Origin: Methanoregula sp.
GTDB lineage: Archaea; Halobacteriota; Methanomicrobia; Methanomicrobiales; Methanospirillaceae
Length of the DNA stretch: 61,778 bases
NCBI GenBank assembly: GCA_026394605.1
Contig: JAPKXY010000028.1
Location: 1-61,778, forward strand
Direction: 5' to 3'
This document shows positions 8,024 through 16,423 of the stretch, piece by piece. The notes below the pieces were generated by a model, which made no database searches, was not told the DNA's origin, and saw only the letters and a program-made list of their open reading frames with translations. The position numbers and the translations under genes are program-made. The stretch's first letter is position 1, and each line of letters opens with the position of its first letter.

Positions 8024-9211
8024 CGAGGCGGCGAGCGCACCCAGCTCGACAACCAGCCTCGGGTTCACCTTCATCAGTTCCTTAATAAGCGTGAGCGTTG
8101 AAAACTCGGTGAGATTTAACTTTGTAACCGAGTGAATGATTGCATTCAGTTTCTCATCAGATAGTTTGATTAAATATTCCTTGATATGGTAGTTGCGTTC
8201 GATAGATTTTCCCATCTTTGACGCGCGCCATCCTGCATCGTACGCCATCAGCGCTTTTTTCCCCGTATTACCTTGTGCGATGCAGTCAGCAGCGACCTGG
8301 GCGGCGAGGCGGCCGGTAAACATCGCGTTGTAGATCCCGCCACCGGTGAGAGGATCGACCACCCGTGCCGCGTCGCCGGTGATGATCAGCCCGTCAGCCA
8401 CCGTGCACTCGAGCGGGCGGCAGACCGAAACACCCCCAACAATAAACTCGATCGGTTTGCCATTCGAAAATGTTTTCTGTACAAATCTGTCAAGGTAATC
8501 TTTTGCCCGGTGACCGCTCCCGCTCTTCTTCCCGGAAATCCCGATACCGACGTTTGCCGACCGATCCCCTTTGGGAAAAATCCAGAGATAACCTTCGGGC
8601 GCGACCTCGTTGCCTAAATAGAAGATGGTAGAGTGCGGGTCGATGTCGATGTCGGTGAGCACATACTGCGCCCCACTCATGATCTCGCGGACCGGCACCG
8701 TGGTGTCGATCCCGCACCAGCGGGCAAACTTTGACTCAACGCCATCAGCCGCAATGACAACATCAGCGGTGACCCTGGACTCCTTCCCGCAGTACTCAAG
8801 TTTCGCCCCCTTCACCACGCCATCTTCCATGATAGGCGCCGCCGCACGGGTCTTGACCGCAACGTCAGAGCCCGCCTCTGCCGCCTGCCAGACAAGTTCG
8901 CGGTCAAAGACCTTCCGGTCAAGGATATAGCCAACCTTGTTGCCTGCAAAAGCTGACTCGAGTTTCATCATCGTGCCGTCTGGCGCAACAATGGCCGCCC
9001 CTTTCATCTCAGCCGAAATCCACCGCTCATCGGGTTTGACAAACTCGGTGAGCGCTTCCCGCCCGATCCCTTCCGCACACCTCACGGGAGCGCCAATCGC
9101 CGATCGCTTCTCCACAATACAGGAAGAGAGCCCTTTTTGTGCTGCTGTCCGCGCTGCGATTGCTCCTGCCGGGCCCCCACCGACGATGAGAAGGTTATAG
9201 TGGCTTTTCAT
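8015..9211 (-). CDS. Geranylgeranyl reductase (digeranylgeranylglycerophospholipid reductase family)
   Basis: An FAD flavoprotein that saturates the geranylgeranyl chains of archaeal membrane lipids. The start chosen is the ATG giving [20 protein letters not shown]; an upstream extension in frame would run into the ferredoxin gene and lacks similarity to the family. Visible are the dinucleotide-binding GGGPAG (residues 10-15), VEKR at the end of strand 2, [13 protein letters not shown] near 160 and [17 protein letters not shown] near 280, which binds FAD. The ferredoxin gene immediately upstream overlaps it by 17 nt and is a likely electron donor. Such reductases are known to take electrons from ferredoxin in methanogens. 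Confidence 0.92.
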   Translation of the reverse strand: MKSHYNLLIVGGGPAGAIAARTAAQKGLSSCIVEKRSAIGAPVRCAEGIGREALTEFVKPDERWISAEMKGAAIVAPDGTMMKLESAFAGNKVGYILDRKVFDRELVWQAAEAGSDVAVKTRAAAPIMEDGVVKGAKLEYCGKESRVTADVVIAADGVESKFARWCGIDTTVPVREIMSGAQYVLTDIDIDPHSTIFYLGNEVAPEGYLWIFPKGDRSANVGIGISGKKSGSGHRAKDYLDRFVQKTFSNGKPIEFIVGGVSVCRPLECTVADGLIITGDAARVVDPLTGGGIYNAMFTGRLAAQVAADCIAQGNTGKKALMAYDAGWRASKMGKSIERNYHIKEYLIKLSDEKLNAIIHSVTKLNLTEFSTLTLIKELMKVNPRLVVELGALAASLR

Positions 9212-9377
9212 CCACGACCTCCAGCGCTCCCAGCGGGCAGACCTTGGCGCAGATACCGCAGCTGGTGCAGTTCTTCTCGACGCAGAGATACGCATCGATC
9301 AGTTCGAGAGCGCCTTCCGGACAGACCGAGACGCAACACCCGCAATACCCGCAAATATTCCGATGTACGTTGAGCAT
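9195..9377 (-). CDS. Small 2[4Fe-4S] ferredoxin
   Basis: The 60-residue protein has two complete cluster motifs, [14 protein letters not shown] (residues 9-22) and [14 protein letters not shown], so it should carry two [4Fe-4S] clusters. It ends 17 nt inside the geranylgeranyl reductase gene, which implies coupled translation and a dedicated role in feeding electrons to lipid saturation. The functional pairing is inferred from context. Confidence 0.93.
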   Translation of the reverse strand: MLNVHRNICGYCGCCVSVCPEGALELIDAYLCVEKNCTSCGICAKVCPLGALEVVDEKPL

Positions 9378-9453
9378 TGAGTACTCATGTTGGAGCGCAA
9401 TTTCATTAACCTTTACGCATTGAGAAGAGAATCGTCGTCAGCGCCAGGTCCCT

Positions 9454-10608
9454 TCAGTACGAAAACGTGCCATACCGTCCGCCACCGCCGGGATGCAATG
9501 TCACCCTGCCACTCCGCAGGGCATCAACCGCGTCTGCCACCTTCGGGTGCACACAGCGGATTTCCGGAATTGGTGTACTGACAAGGAGATCAATTTCGTT
9601 TCCGAACGTGGTGATGAACGAGTCGTAAACTGCCCGGCACTTCTTTGTGTATGGCGACGATGCCCCTTCCACAGTTTGGATGATCTGCCCGAGCGGGACG
9701 ATATGGAGATACGGAGGACGGGGGCGGGCTTCACCGGTTGAGAGTTCCCGTGCCCGGTCGTACACCCCCTTCTTGATGATCCCGCCGTCATTGGGGCACC
9801 GCCATTTCGAGCGGACAGCTTCATTTTGGGAATACTGGGAAAAACAGCGGACGCAGGAGGTGCGGTTATACTTTCCCTCCTCAGGGAAAAACCCGGCATT
9901 CATCTCGATCGCTCCCTTCCTTATGCTCGAAAGCACGCTTTTGACGGTGAGGGATTCCAGCCGGAGACGGTTAAACTCCCGCCCGCACTTTTCCGGCACA
10001 GGGCTGTGTGCATCGGAATTCGTAAGGAACGGGACGGTGTATAGATCGGGGATGCCGGCACCGTACGAGCTGTCCGCCGAGAGCCCGAGCTCAAGGAAAT
10101 CGATCGGTTCGCTCCCGTAACAGTCTGCGACGTGATTAAAATACGCATACATCGCAGTCCATGGCGTGAACGCATGCGCCGGTCCGATCAGGGCGCCTGA
10201 TTCATGGACGATCCGGGCGATCGCTTGGCCGGAAAGATAGACATGAGGCCTACCGACCGATGTCAGGCTCCTGCTGTGGGCTGCGAAACGTTCCCGGAGC
10301 TCGTCGAACTGCGAAAAGTCCCCGGCGAGGATCAGGTGATGCACCCGGGACTGGTCTTCCACCTCAGCGGTTGGCACGACCACGATACCGGCATCGTTCT
10401 CTAAAAACGGGCGCCATGCCTGCTGCCATGCGGGGTGCAACGCGTCGCCGGTTCCCAGCACGGAGATCCCCTTTGTCACGCAGGCCGGGATCAGGTGCTC
10501 CGGCACCATCGAGCGGGATACCGCGATCGCGTACGGGGAGTGGATGTGCAGGTCGGCATTGGCGAGCATTGGTACATCAGATTGCATCTCGCAGGATATA
10601 ATTAGCAT
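9454..10608 (-). CDS. Endonuclease Q-like PHP-domain nuclease
   Basis: The 384-residue protein matches the archaeal EndoQ family, which nicks DNA 5' of deaminated bases and abasic sites. The PHP metal centre begins with NADLHIHSPYAIAVSRSM (about residues 17-34), continues with GTGDALHP near 53, HHLILAG near 91, and LTNSDAHSP near 205. A zinc-binding part follows, with CVRCFSQYSQNE and a later CPNDGG in residues 250-275. A conserved C-terminal tail IPLGQIIQ-like (here VPLGQIIQTVEG) is typical. The start could be the ATG at 10608, 10587 or 10569; the last places the PHP motif right at the N-terminus. Confidence 0.88.
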   Translation of the reverse strand: MLIISCEMQSDVPMLANADLHIHSPYAIAVSRSMVPEHLIPACVTKGISVLGTGDALHPAWQQAWRPFLENDAGIVVVPTAEVEDQSRVHHLILAGDFSQFDELRERFAAHSRSLTSVGRPHVYLSGQAIARIVHESGALIGPAHAFTPWTAMYAYFNHVADCYGSEPIDFLELGLSADSSYGAGIPDLYTVPFLTNSDAHSPVPEKCGREFNRLRLESLTVKSVLSSIRKGAIEMNAGFFPEEGKYNRTSCVRCFSQYSQNEAVRSKWRCPNDGGIIKKGVYDRARELSTGEARPRPPYLHIVPLGQIIQTVEGASSPYTKKCRAVYDSFITTFGNEIDLLVSTPIPEIRCVHPKVADAVDALRSGRVTLHPGGGGRYGTFSY

Positions 10609-11076
10609 TATCCGGGTCCGGTCGGCGAGGCTTTGATGGGGTGGGGGGTCGCACCCAGATCATGAGGTACCCCCGCCCGGTAGGTAGAGGTGTTTCCGTG
10701 GATTCGGGGATTTCCGGGCACCTGGAAAAGGGGGGGGGTTCCGGTCGGTCACGCACTGCAGGTCATCGCAGGAATTATCCTGCGTCCAAAAGGGTCTAAA
10801 AGGGTCCTTTTTCTGCCGTTATACAGGGCGGGTTTACCAAAAGGACGGATAATGACTGGATTTTGAAAATTACAGGCCCGCATTTTCCCGAATTAGTCCC
10901 GTGCGATCACCGGATCAGGGCAACCAGAGCCCGTATTGAACCCGGATTGACCTCAGAGCTCCCTGGGTATGGGAGGTGTAATTATGGGTTACTCCCGCAC
11001 TGACCCGCAACGGGTCGGAGACCTGCGCAGACCAGCTACCGCTTATGATAAAATAAGGATGTGGTCAGGTCGTTCC
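10609..11076. other. 468-nt intergenic region with short repeats, no gene supported
   Basis: No credible coding sequence. The region is G/C-rich between 10620 and 10760 with a run of nine G residues near 10730. AAAAGGGTC occurs twice, at 10788-10796 and 10798-10806 (10-bp period), directly before a T5 tract. Around 10896-10952 there is a segment (GTGCGATCACCGGATC ... ACCCGGATTGACC) that resembles one in the gap at 25667-25702, so a small non-coding RNA or a dispersed element is possible. The minus-strand genes on both sides face the same way. Confidence 0.35.
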
Positions 11077-12282
11077 TTACGGTTTCTGCATGGTGACATT
11101 TGTCACCGTGACATTCGGCATAACCGTGACCGTGGGACTTGCCGCTTTCAGTTCAATCTGGATGTTGACCTCACCCTCCGGGGTCGTGGTCGTGCCGCCC
11201 GGGATCAGCGCACCGTTTTGGTAAATATCAACGGTGAGCAGATCTCCGGATCCATCCAGCTTTTGGATTATTGCTTTGACTATGCCGGTTTTCGTCGCCA
11301 TGTTATAGAAGCGATCACCGGTACCTGTTACCGGCCGAAAATTCCCCCCCTCACCAATTAACCCTGTAAAATTCCCGGGATACTGCACGCGTACCCAGAC
11401 CCCGGTCTGGGGAATGAGGACCTGCGGGGACGACGGCATTGGCGATACGGTTTCCACAGGGGTTTCCGGAGGGGCGGTAGGCGACGGTGTCATGGGAACC
11501 GGGGTGGGGACTGTTGTAATTATAGCAGGTATCATAGGGGCAGGTGCAGCAGGTCCGGTAGGCAGGGCGGTTTTTTGCTGCAGGTACTGCAGAGAAACAA
11601 ACGCTATGGCTATCACCGCGAGTATGACGAGGACGAGCGCTGCAACAGCTACGAATTTCCGCCGCGGGGCTGGAGCCGGAGATTCCGGAAGCTCAGATTC
11701 CGAAAACCTGGGCAAAGAAGGAAATGCCAGCCCCGTTGGCCGGTCATGTTTTGCGAGGAACTCCCGGGGCGATGATGCTGCCATGGGGGTGCTTACCGTT
11801 CCAGGCGGTTTTGCGCTTTTCCCAACGACCGCACGCGCGGGGGGAACAGTCCCGACAGGAGATACAGGTCCCGCTGCGGGCTCCTTGACCGGCTCCTTTG
11901 GAGACAGAGGTCGCCTGAAAAGGGTTCCCTCGCCAAAGGGGGGCACGATCTGCTCGCTCAGTTTCTTTGCCCACTCCCTGCACTCTTCTTTTCTCTGTTT
12001 CCCGTGCTGTTGTAAGAACCTGAGGGTCTCCTGCCGTATCTCACCATTGTCGGTGACATACGAGAGCGAAAGGACCGGGTCCGGCACAGCATGTTCGTCG
12101 ACCTCTGCTGAACGCAGTTTTGAGAGCGGGATCTCCTCTGCAGAAAGATCTTCGCCATCGATCTGGATGAGGAGGATGCGTTTATTGGTCAGGACCAGTG
12201 CCGGTAGCGACACGGACCTGAAGATCATGTTGTCCGTTGCAAGGATCACGGACTCATCCTTTGAAAAATAAGGTTCAGCCAT
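11077..12282 (-). CDS. PH-like domain membrane protein with Pro/Thr-rich extracellular linker
   Basis: The N-terminal 115 residues (YFSKDESVILATDNMIFRS...) look like a small bacterial/archaeal PH-like domain, in which a short strand pattern such as LTNKRILLIQ is typical. Next come a Pro/Ala-rich linker, one TM helix near residues 215-238 (VAVAALVLVILAVIAIAFVS), a threonine/proline stalk (about 250-290), and a C-terminal beta-rich domain of about 110 residues (VWVRVQYPGNFTG...) that should be outside the cell. The ATG at 12282 is preferred over the GTG at 12294 because GGTAGGT lies just before it. It may be an envelope sensor or anchor; function is unknown. Confidence 0.75.
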   Translation of the reverse strand: MAEPYFSKDESVILATDNMIFRSVSLPALVLTNKRILLIQIDGEDLSAEEIPLSKLRSAEVDEHAVPDPVLSLSYVTDNGEIRQETLRFLQQHGKQRKEECREWAKKLSEQIVPPFGEGTLFRRPLSPKEPVKEPAAGPVSPVGTVPPARAVVGKSAKPPGTVSTPMAASSPREFLAKHDRPTGLAFPSLPRFSESELPESPAPAPRRKFVAVAALVLVILAVIAIAFVSLQYLQQKTALPTGPAAPAPMIPAIITTVPTPVPMTPSPTAPPETPVETVSPMPSSPQVLIPQTGVWVRVQYPGNFTGLIGEGGNFRPVTGTGDRFYNMATKTGIVKAIIQKLDGSGDLLTVDIYQNGALIPGGTTTTPEGEVNIQIELKAASPTVTVMPNVTVTNVTMQKP

Positions 12283-12427
12283 ACTACCTACCACATTCTT
12301 TTTGGAATGTGCGTTATATACGGCAATAAACTTTTATCGGGAGATTAAGTCATCTGAACGTCTGCTTCTTTTTTACGTTTGAAAAATCATAACAACAGGA
12401 ATTCAACCAATGAAAATTTCACAAATG

Positions 12428-13186
12428 TTACCCGATATAACTCAGCTCCTCATCGTGCTGCATCCGTTCGCCCTCGATCAACCCCTCAATCACCCGCTCC
12501 ATCTCCGCGGCGCGGGCGTTGAGCTGGGTGGGATCGACGGTGACATTCAGCAGAGTTGAAAGTATTGAGAGGACACTTGCTGCGCTCCGTGGGTCGACAA
12601 GATAGCCGCTTGTCTCGCCCATCAGGCAGACAGCGTCAATATTACGGGAAGCAGAAAGCCCGAGCATGAGCCCTGCCGTGCCCACAATCCCGCCGCCCGG
12701 TTCGTCGCGTTCGAAGACAACGCCAGCCGCCTCGATCTCGGGGCGCAGCCCGTCCCGGTTCACCGCACCGAGCACCCGGGGAGTTTCCACGAGGTGCCCG
12801 ACACCAAACCCGCCGAGCGTGTAAATGCGCCCGACCCCCAGTTCCGCCGCGATGTCAAGGTAGCAGTCGGTGAGGAGGTAGTGCCCCTCGTTGGAAGTGC
12901 TCTGGTAATCCCCGACAAGGAATACGATCTGCCGGTGATCTGACTCAAAAAGATATAACTCGTTTCGCACCAGCCGTGCAACGCCGTTCTCCTCAATGAT
13001 CACATGGGGCGGGAAGTAGATGGAGTGGATCTCGGCAACTTTTTTTGCGCCGAGCATGTGGATCATGTATTCGGCGACAAGCTTGCCCACCTGCCCGATG
13101 CCGGGAAGCCCCTCGACCATGATGGGGGAAACGAGGGTTCTGTCCTTGTAATTATCAAGAAAAGTGACGCTGATGTCTTCGATCAC
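12428..13186 (-). CDS. PAC2-family protein (proteasome assembly chaperone-like)
   Basis: The 252-residue protein belongs to the PAC2 family: VSPIMVEGLPGIGQVGKLVA at about 19-38, YFPPHVIIEENG near 60, IYTLGGFGVG near 140 and GLMLGLSA near 190. Archaeal members are related to eukaryotic proteasome assembly chaperones; direct function is proven only for some. The GTG start overlaps the Nop10 stop by 4 nt, and the order aIF2-alpha, Nop10, PAC2 is a conserved archaeal arrangement, so it belongs to the translation operon upstream. Confidence 0.9.
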   Translation of the reverse strand: MIEDISVTFLDNYKDRTLVSPIMVEGLPGIGQVGKLVAEYMIHMLGAKKVAEIHSIYFPPHVIIEENGVARLVRNELYLFESDHRQIVFLVGDYQSTSNEGHYLLTDCYLDIAAELGVGRIYTLGGFGVGHLVETPRVLGAVNRDGLRPEIEAAGVVFERDEPGGGIVGTAGLMLGLSASRNIDAVCLMGETSGYLVDPRSAASVLSILSTLLNVTVDPTQLNARAAEMERVIEGLIEGERMQHDEELSYIG

Positions 13187-13332
13187 CGCACCATCCTCCG
13201 GTACTTTCCATAGGTATCCTGGGGCGAGAAGCGTGCGGGATGCGCTGTTTCGGTCGGTGCATTACAAACCGGACATGAGAGCGAGAGTGTATAGGTCCGG
13301 TCGTACCGGCAGCGGCGAATCCGACCCGTCAT
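13183..13332 (-). CDS. Ribosome biogenesis protein Nop10
   Basis: A 49-residue gene that standard minimum-length cutoffs miss. It begins MTGRIRRCRYDRTYTLSLSC and contains the zinc-ribbon cysteines Cys8, Cys20 and Cys23 (SCPVCN) followed by the invariant AHPARFSPQDTYGKYRR. Nop10 is the smallest protein of the H/ACA ribonucleoprotein, where it holds the pseudouridine synthase Cbf5 in its active shape. The first zinc-ribbon CxxC is reduced: the usual second cysteine (CxxC or CxxxC) is replaced by Tyr/Asp. The start overlaps the aIF2-alpha stop (ATGA) and the stop overlaps the PAC2 start (GTGA). Confidence 0.93.
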   Translation of the reverse strand: MTGRIRRCRYDRTYTLSLSCPVCNAPTETAHPARFSPQDTYGKYRRMVR

Positions 13333-14144
13333 TGGCTCTTCCCTGACTTCGGTTTCTTGACGAGCTTTCCTTCACCGCCCGATTTTTCCACAACCGCAAT
13401 CGCGGCGTTGGCGGCCTTCTCGAGCGCTTTTTCCGCATTCTTGTAATCCGGTGCAGTCACCTTGATCCGGTAGGTCGGGGCGCCGAGGTAGAGGAGTTCG
13501 ATATCGACACCGGCAATCTTTGGTTCAGCGCTTTTGAGCGCTTTTTTAATTACGGATATTCCATCGGGCTGTATGCAGGTAAGGATCAGGTGCCCGGTCA
13601 CTTCGACCCTCGGGACTTTTACATTCTCCTGCGCGACGTGCATCAGTGCATCGCTCGCTCTTTTTGAGAGCCCGAGTTTTTTTATCACTGGTTCGCCTTC
13701 GATGACAATATCTTCAAAAACGGGGTAGAAGGCACCGTACTTGTCAAGGATCGCATCCTCGATTAAAGATACAGGTTCATCTGCAGCTTTTGCAACAAAC
13801 CCGATCCACTTTCTGGCTTTGGATTCGTTCTTCCACTCGCGGATCTTCTCACGCCGCTGGTGCTCGTTGACATCTTTTAAGGAAAGGTCGATATGCCCCC
13901 GGCTCCGGTCAACGTTGAGCACCTTGCAGACGATCTTCTGCCCCTCGCGGATGTGGTCGCGGATATACTTGATCCAGCCGGTTGCGATCTCAGAGATGGG
14001 GATGAGCCCCTGCCGTCCATTATACTCATCCAGCGAAACGAACGCAACAAAATCCTTTACGTTCACGACCGTGCAGACGACAAGTTCCGAATCCTGCGGC
14101 CATTCTCTGTCCTGCATACCGATCTGATCACTTGACATCGGCAA
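13329..14144 (-). CDS. Translation initiation factor 2 subunit alpha (aIF2-alpha)
   Basis: The alpha subunit of the heterotrimer that brings initiator tRNA to the small ribosomal subunit. An S1/OB domain covers about residues 20-95 (LVVCTVVNVKDFVAFVSLDE, GRQGLIPISEI), followed by a helical domain and a C-terminal alpha/beta domain (VDIELLYLGAPTYRIKVTA) that contacts the gamma subunit. Three in-frame ATGs are possible (14144, 14138, 14117); the last, giving MQDREWPQDSELVVC, best matches the short N-terminus of the family. The 5' end overlaps S27e and the 3' end overlaps Nop10. Confidence 0.95.
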   Translation of the reverse strand: MPMSSDQIGMQDREWPQDSELVVCTVVNVKDFVAFVSLDEYNGRQGLIPISEIATGWIKYIRDHIREGQKIVCKVLNVDRSRGHIDLSLKDVNEHQRREKIREWKNESKARKWIGFVAKAADEPVSLIEDAILDKYGAFYPVFEDIVIEGEPVIKKLGLSKRASDALMHVAQENVKVPRVEVTGHLILTCIQPDGISVIKKALKSAEPKIAGVDIELLYLGAPTYRIKVTAPDYKNAEKALEKAANAAIAVVEKSGGEGKLVKKPKSGKSQ

Positions 14145-14316
14145 CGATCTCAGCTTTTAGGTTCGCCTTGCCGCCTGTGGGGGTGGCAAGCTCCTTGCCG
14201 CAGACGACGCAGTTCACAACGGTGCTCGCTTTCTCAAAAACCATCTGCTCATTCTCGCAGTCCGGACACTTCACTTTAAAAAACCTGCTCCGGTTCTCCC
14301 GAATCTCGCGTACCAT
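14128..14316 (-). CDS. Small ribosomal subunit protein eS27
   Basis: The 62-residue ribosomal protein starts at the ATG giving MVREIRENRSRFFKVKCPDC. Its zinc ribbon is CPDCEN ... CVVCGK, followed by the typical ELATPTGGKA end. GGAGTG overlapping the L44e stop serves as ribosome binding site 7 nt upstream, so expression would be coupled to L44e. Confidence 0.95.
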   Translation of the reverse strand: MVREIRENRSRFFKVKCPDCENEQMVFEKASTVVNCVVCGKELATPTGGKANLKAEIVADVK

Positions 14317-14321
14317 ATTTT

Positions 14322-14594
14322 TCACTCCGTCAGCTCGAACTTGGCAACCCGGAACCCCTTGCGAAGGTGGGCTTTTCCACATTTGACACAGCGGTACCGC
14401 ACGTTGATCTTTTTTGTGGGTTTATCGCCACCGGGCACCTTGGAGAACTTGCCCATGTTGCCCACCGTTCACCTGCGCGATTTCTGCAGGTCAATCCAGT
14501 GGTTTCCTGTCGTCTTGCCCTTCTTTACCTTCTCAACTTCATGCAGCTGGTGGTTCCGGCAATAAGGGCAGTACGTCTTGAATTTCGCTGGCAT
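14322..14594 (-). pseudogene. Large ribosomal subunit protein eL42 (L44e) with an in-frame TGA
   Basis: Read straight through, the 91-codon frame gives a normal L44e: MPAKFKTYCPYCRNHQLHEV, then basic residues ending QKSRR, then a TGA codon at complement 14469-14471, then [20 protein letters not shown] and [20 protein letters not shown]. Both zinc CxxC pairs are present, one on each side of the stop. As I recall the family, a glycine is common at the stop position, and GGA to TGA is one change. No frameshift is needed. Since L44e is a universal archaeal ribosomal protein, the alternatives are sequencing error, readthrough or recoding, or a second copy elsewhere in the genome. It is marked broken on the sequence as given. 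Confidence 0.85.
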
Positions 14595-14635
14595 TTTCAC
14601 AAAAATTACCCCGTTTTCTATCTCGAATACCAATA

Positions 14636-15280
14636 CTATTTGCAAAGATTCATATTTAATGCTATGTTGCGCTCGACAAGGACTTCGGCGTTCCGCTCTG
14701 GCAGCGTCACGATGTCGCCCTGAGTAAGTGTATAGATCTTGCCATCGACTCCCATGAACGCATCCATATCGGCAAGCACCCGTACAAGGGTATATGTAGG
14801 AGACAATGCCGGTAATCCTCGTGCTGCGGTTGTACCATCCTGCGGGAACGGATGAACCTGGGCAACCGCAGGGGTATCTTCGTGCTCCACGGGGAGCACC
14901 TGCTGGATCGTGGTAAGGACCGCATTCTGACAGGTTCCAATCGCACCGGCAATCCTTTCAAACATCTCGCGCTCAGGCGGCATCATCTTCTTTGTCTCCT
15001 CGCGGTCGATGTATTGTCCCTGCGCCTGACTCTCAGCGAGCACGAGGATCTTTTTTGCGCGGATACTAAAGATGTCGCTTGCAGTCTCCCTGATGCTCAT
15101 CGTCTCTTCGATAAGCGTGCGGGCTTCGGGTGAAAGCGGGTCTTCGATTGCATACACTTTCGTGATCAGGGCAGAAACGGCAGCGTGGGCCCTGTCAAAA
15201 AGATCCTGCGGTATCTGGGTCAGCCTTCCTGTCTCACGCTCTGACAGGAGCACCTTGCGCAGGTCATCGAGCCCCACCAT
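14636..15280 (-). CDS. DNA replication complex GINS, Gins51 (Gins15) subunit
   Basis: The 214-residue protein has the archaeal Gins51 layout: an alpha-helical A domain in residues 1-120 (LDDLRKVLLSERETGRLTQI, FDRAHAAVSALITKVY), a linker, and a small beta B domain at the C-terminus (YTLVRVLADMDAFMGVDGKI, TLTQGDIVTLP). GINS bridges MCM helicase and Cdc45/GAN in the replisome. It lies 9 nt after the primase small subunit gene, the usual archaeal neighbour, which strengthens the call. Confidence 0.9.
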   Translation of the reverse strand: MVGLDDLRKVLLSERETGRLTQIPQDLFDRAHAAVSALITKVYAIEDPLSPEARTLIEETMSIRETASDIFSIRAKKILVLAESQAQGQYIDREETKKMMPPEREMFERIAGAIGTCQNAVLTTIQQVLPVEHEDTPAVAQVHPFPQDGTTAARGLPALSPTYTLVRVLADMDAFMGVDGKIYTLTQGDIVTLPERNAEVLVERNIALNMNLCK

Positions 15281-15289
15281 ACAGAATCC

Positions 15290-16423
15290 TCACGCGATAT
15301 CTGCCATCCCGCGGCAGCAGAGGAAAACCGCTGCCATTTCGGGTACTGTAGTGATCCCCTTTGCAAGCTGATAAGTGCTTCCGAGCATTGACATCGTGAC
15401 AGGTGCCCGCATATCAACTCTGACGTCGCGTGTCCCGAACACCACTGCATCGGTGAGCGGGTCGAATGCAGCAAGATTCCGCGCCTCGATCTGCTGCACC
15501 CGCATGCCGCTCCCGCCATGCAGTGATGTGGGCATCCGGATCAGGCGCTTGGTGTCAGTGGTGACCGGTTCATCGGCAAGCGCTGCCCTTTCAAGGAGAC
15601 GTTTTTTAAATTCCCCTTCCTCTGCCGAAACGATCAGGGCGAGGCCGCGGTACTTCCTCAGCAATGTTGCGGTGGGACTGTGGGTGAGCTCGGCAACGAT
15701 GACCTCCCGCTGCTCGAGCAGGTCTTCGGCAGTGATCTTACCGATACCCGGAATTGCAGAGAGATGGGTGATAGCGTCTTTTTTCGGTACTGTTCCCAGC
15801 CACTGGAGGTAATCGATCAGCGTATCACGGTACCGCACCTGCCACCCGGGATGGGAAAGCGCCGTTTTTACAAGCATCGCTGCCGGGTCGATTCCGATCC
15901 CGCAGACATAGTCAATCAATTCGCGGCGCTCAGCGCTGCCCCATGAGCGAAACGCTATGTCTTTTACATGGATATGATACCCGCGACCACCGGAAAATAC
16001 AATATCGATGGTCTTGAGATCAATGCCAAATTCCCCGGTGAGGATCGCGAGAAGTTTTTCGGTCTCCTCCTTTACCCTGGCGAGCATAATATCGTACGGT
16101 CCCCGCATGATATGGTCAGCGTCAAGATCGAAGATCAGGTCCGCCCCCAGCCAGCGCTTGTCCTTCATGGTCGGCGCATCGGGCTGCTCGTAGTAAGCGC
16201 TGGAGTAATACACATGGGCGGGCACGAGATTTTTCAGGTACTCGAAAAGCTCGTCCCTGCTGGAAAACCCGATGTGCCGGTGCATGTGGATCTCGGGGTA
16301 GCCGGGCGAGAACAGGACAAAACCCCACTCACGCTGCTCGATTGACGAGGGAGCGATAAGAACGGTCTTTTTATAGTACTCGGTAAAGCGCTGCCTGATG
16401 AATTCGAGCGTCGCGGGCTTCAT
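15290..16423 (-). CDS. priS: DNA primase small (catalytic) subunit PriS
   Basis: The catalytic subunit of the archaeal/eukaryotic-type primase. Landmarks are the N-terminal basic patch YYKKTVLIAPSSIEQREWGF, the catalytic DLIFDLDADH near residue 95 (metal-binding Asp-x-Asp), the SGGRGYHIHV motif near 143, and TKRLIRMPTSLHGGSGMRV near 290, which binds the nucleotide phosphates. The 377-residue length is normal. The start codon overlaps the stop of the Elp3-like gene by 4 nt, and Gins51 follows. Confidence 0.95.
   Translation of the reverse strand: MKPATLEFIRQRFTEYYKKTVLIAPSSIEQREWGFVLFSPGYPEIHMHRHIGFSSRDELFEYLKNLVPAHVYYSSAYYEQPDAPTMKDKRWLGADLIFDLDADHIMRGPYDIMLARVKEETEKLLAILTGEFGIDLKTIDIVFSGGRGYHIHVKDIAFRSWGSAERRELIDYVCGIGIDPAAMLVKTALSHPGWQVRYRDTLIDYLQWLGTVPKKDAITHLSAIPGIGKITAEDLLEQREVIVAELTHSPTATLLRKYRGLALIVSAEEGEFKKRLLERAALADEPVTTDTKRLIRMPTSLHGGSGMRVQQIEARNLAAFDPLTDAVVFGTRDVRVDMRAPVTMSMLGSTYQLAKGITTVPEMAAVFLCCRGMADIA

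Noticed and set aside
11414-12271. A long plus-strand ORF opposite the PH-like membrane protein
   Set aside because: Composition is Gly/Thr/Ser-rich from antisense reading of the Pro/Thr linker. The minus-strand protein has a sensible TM helix and stalk, so the plus frame is a shadow.
14469-14471. Selenocysteine codon in L44e
   Set aside because: No SECIS-like structure is evident, the position is not a cysteine in relatives as far as I recall, and selenocysteine is not known in this order. It is treated as a nonsense change or error.
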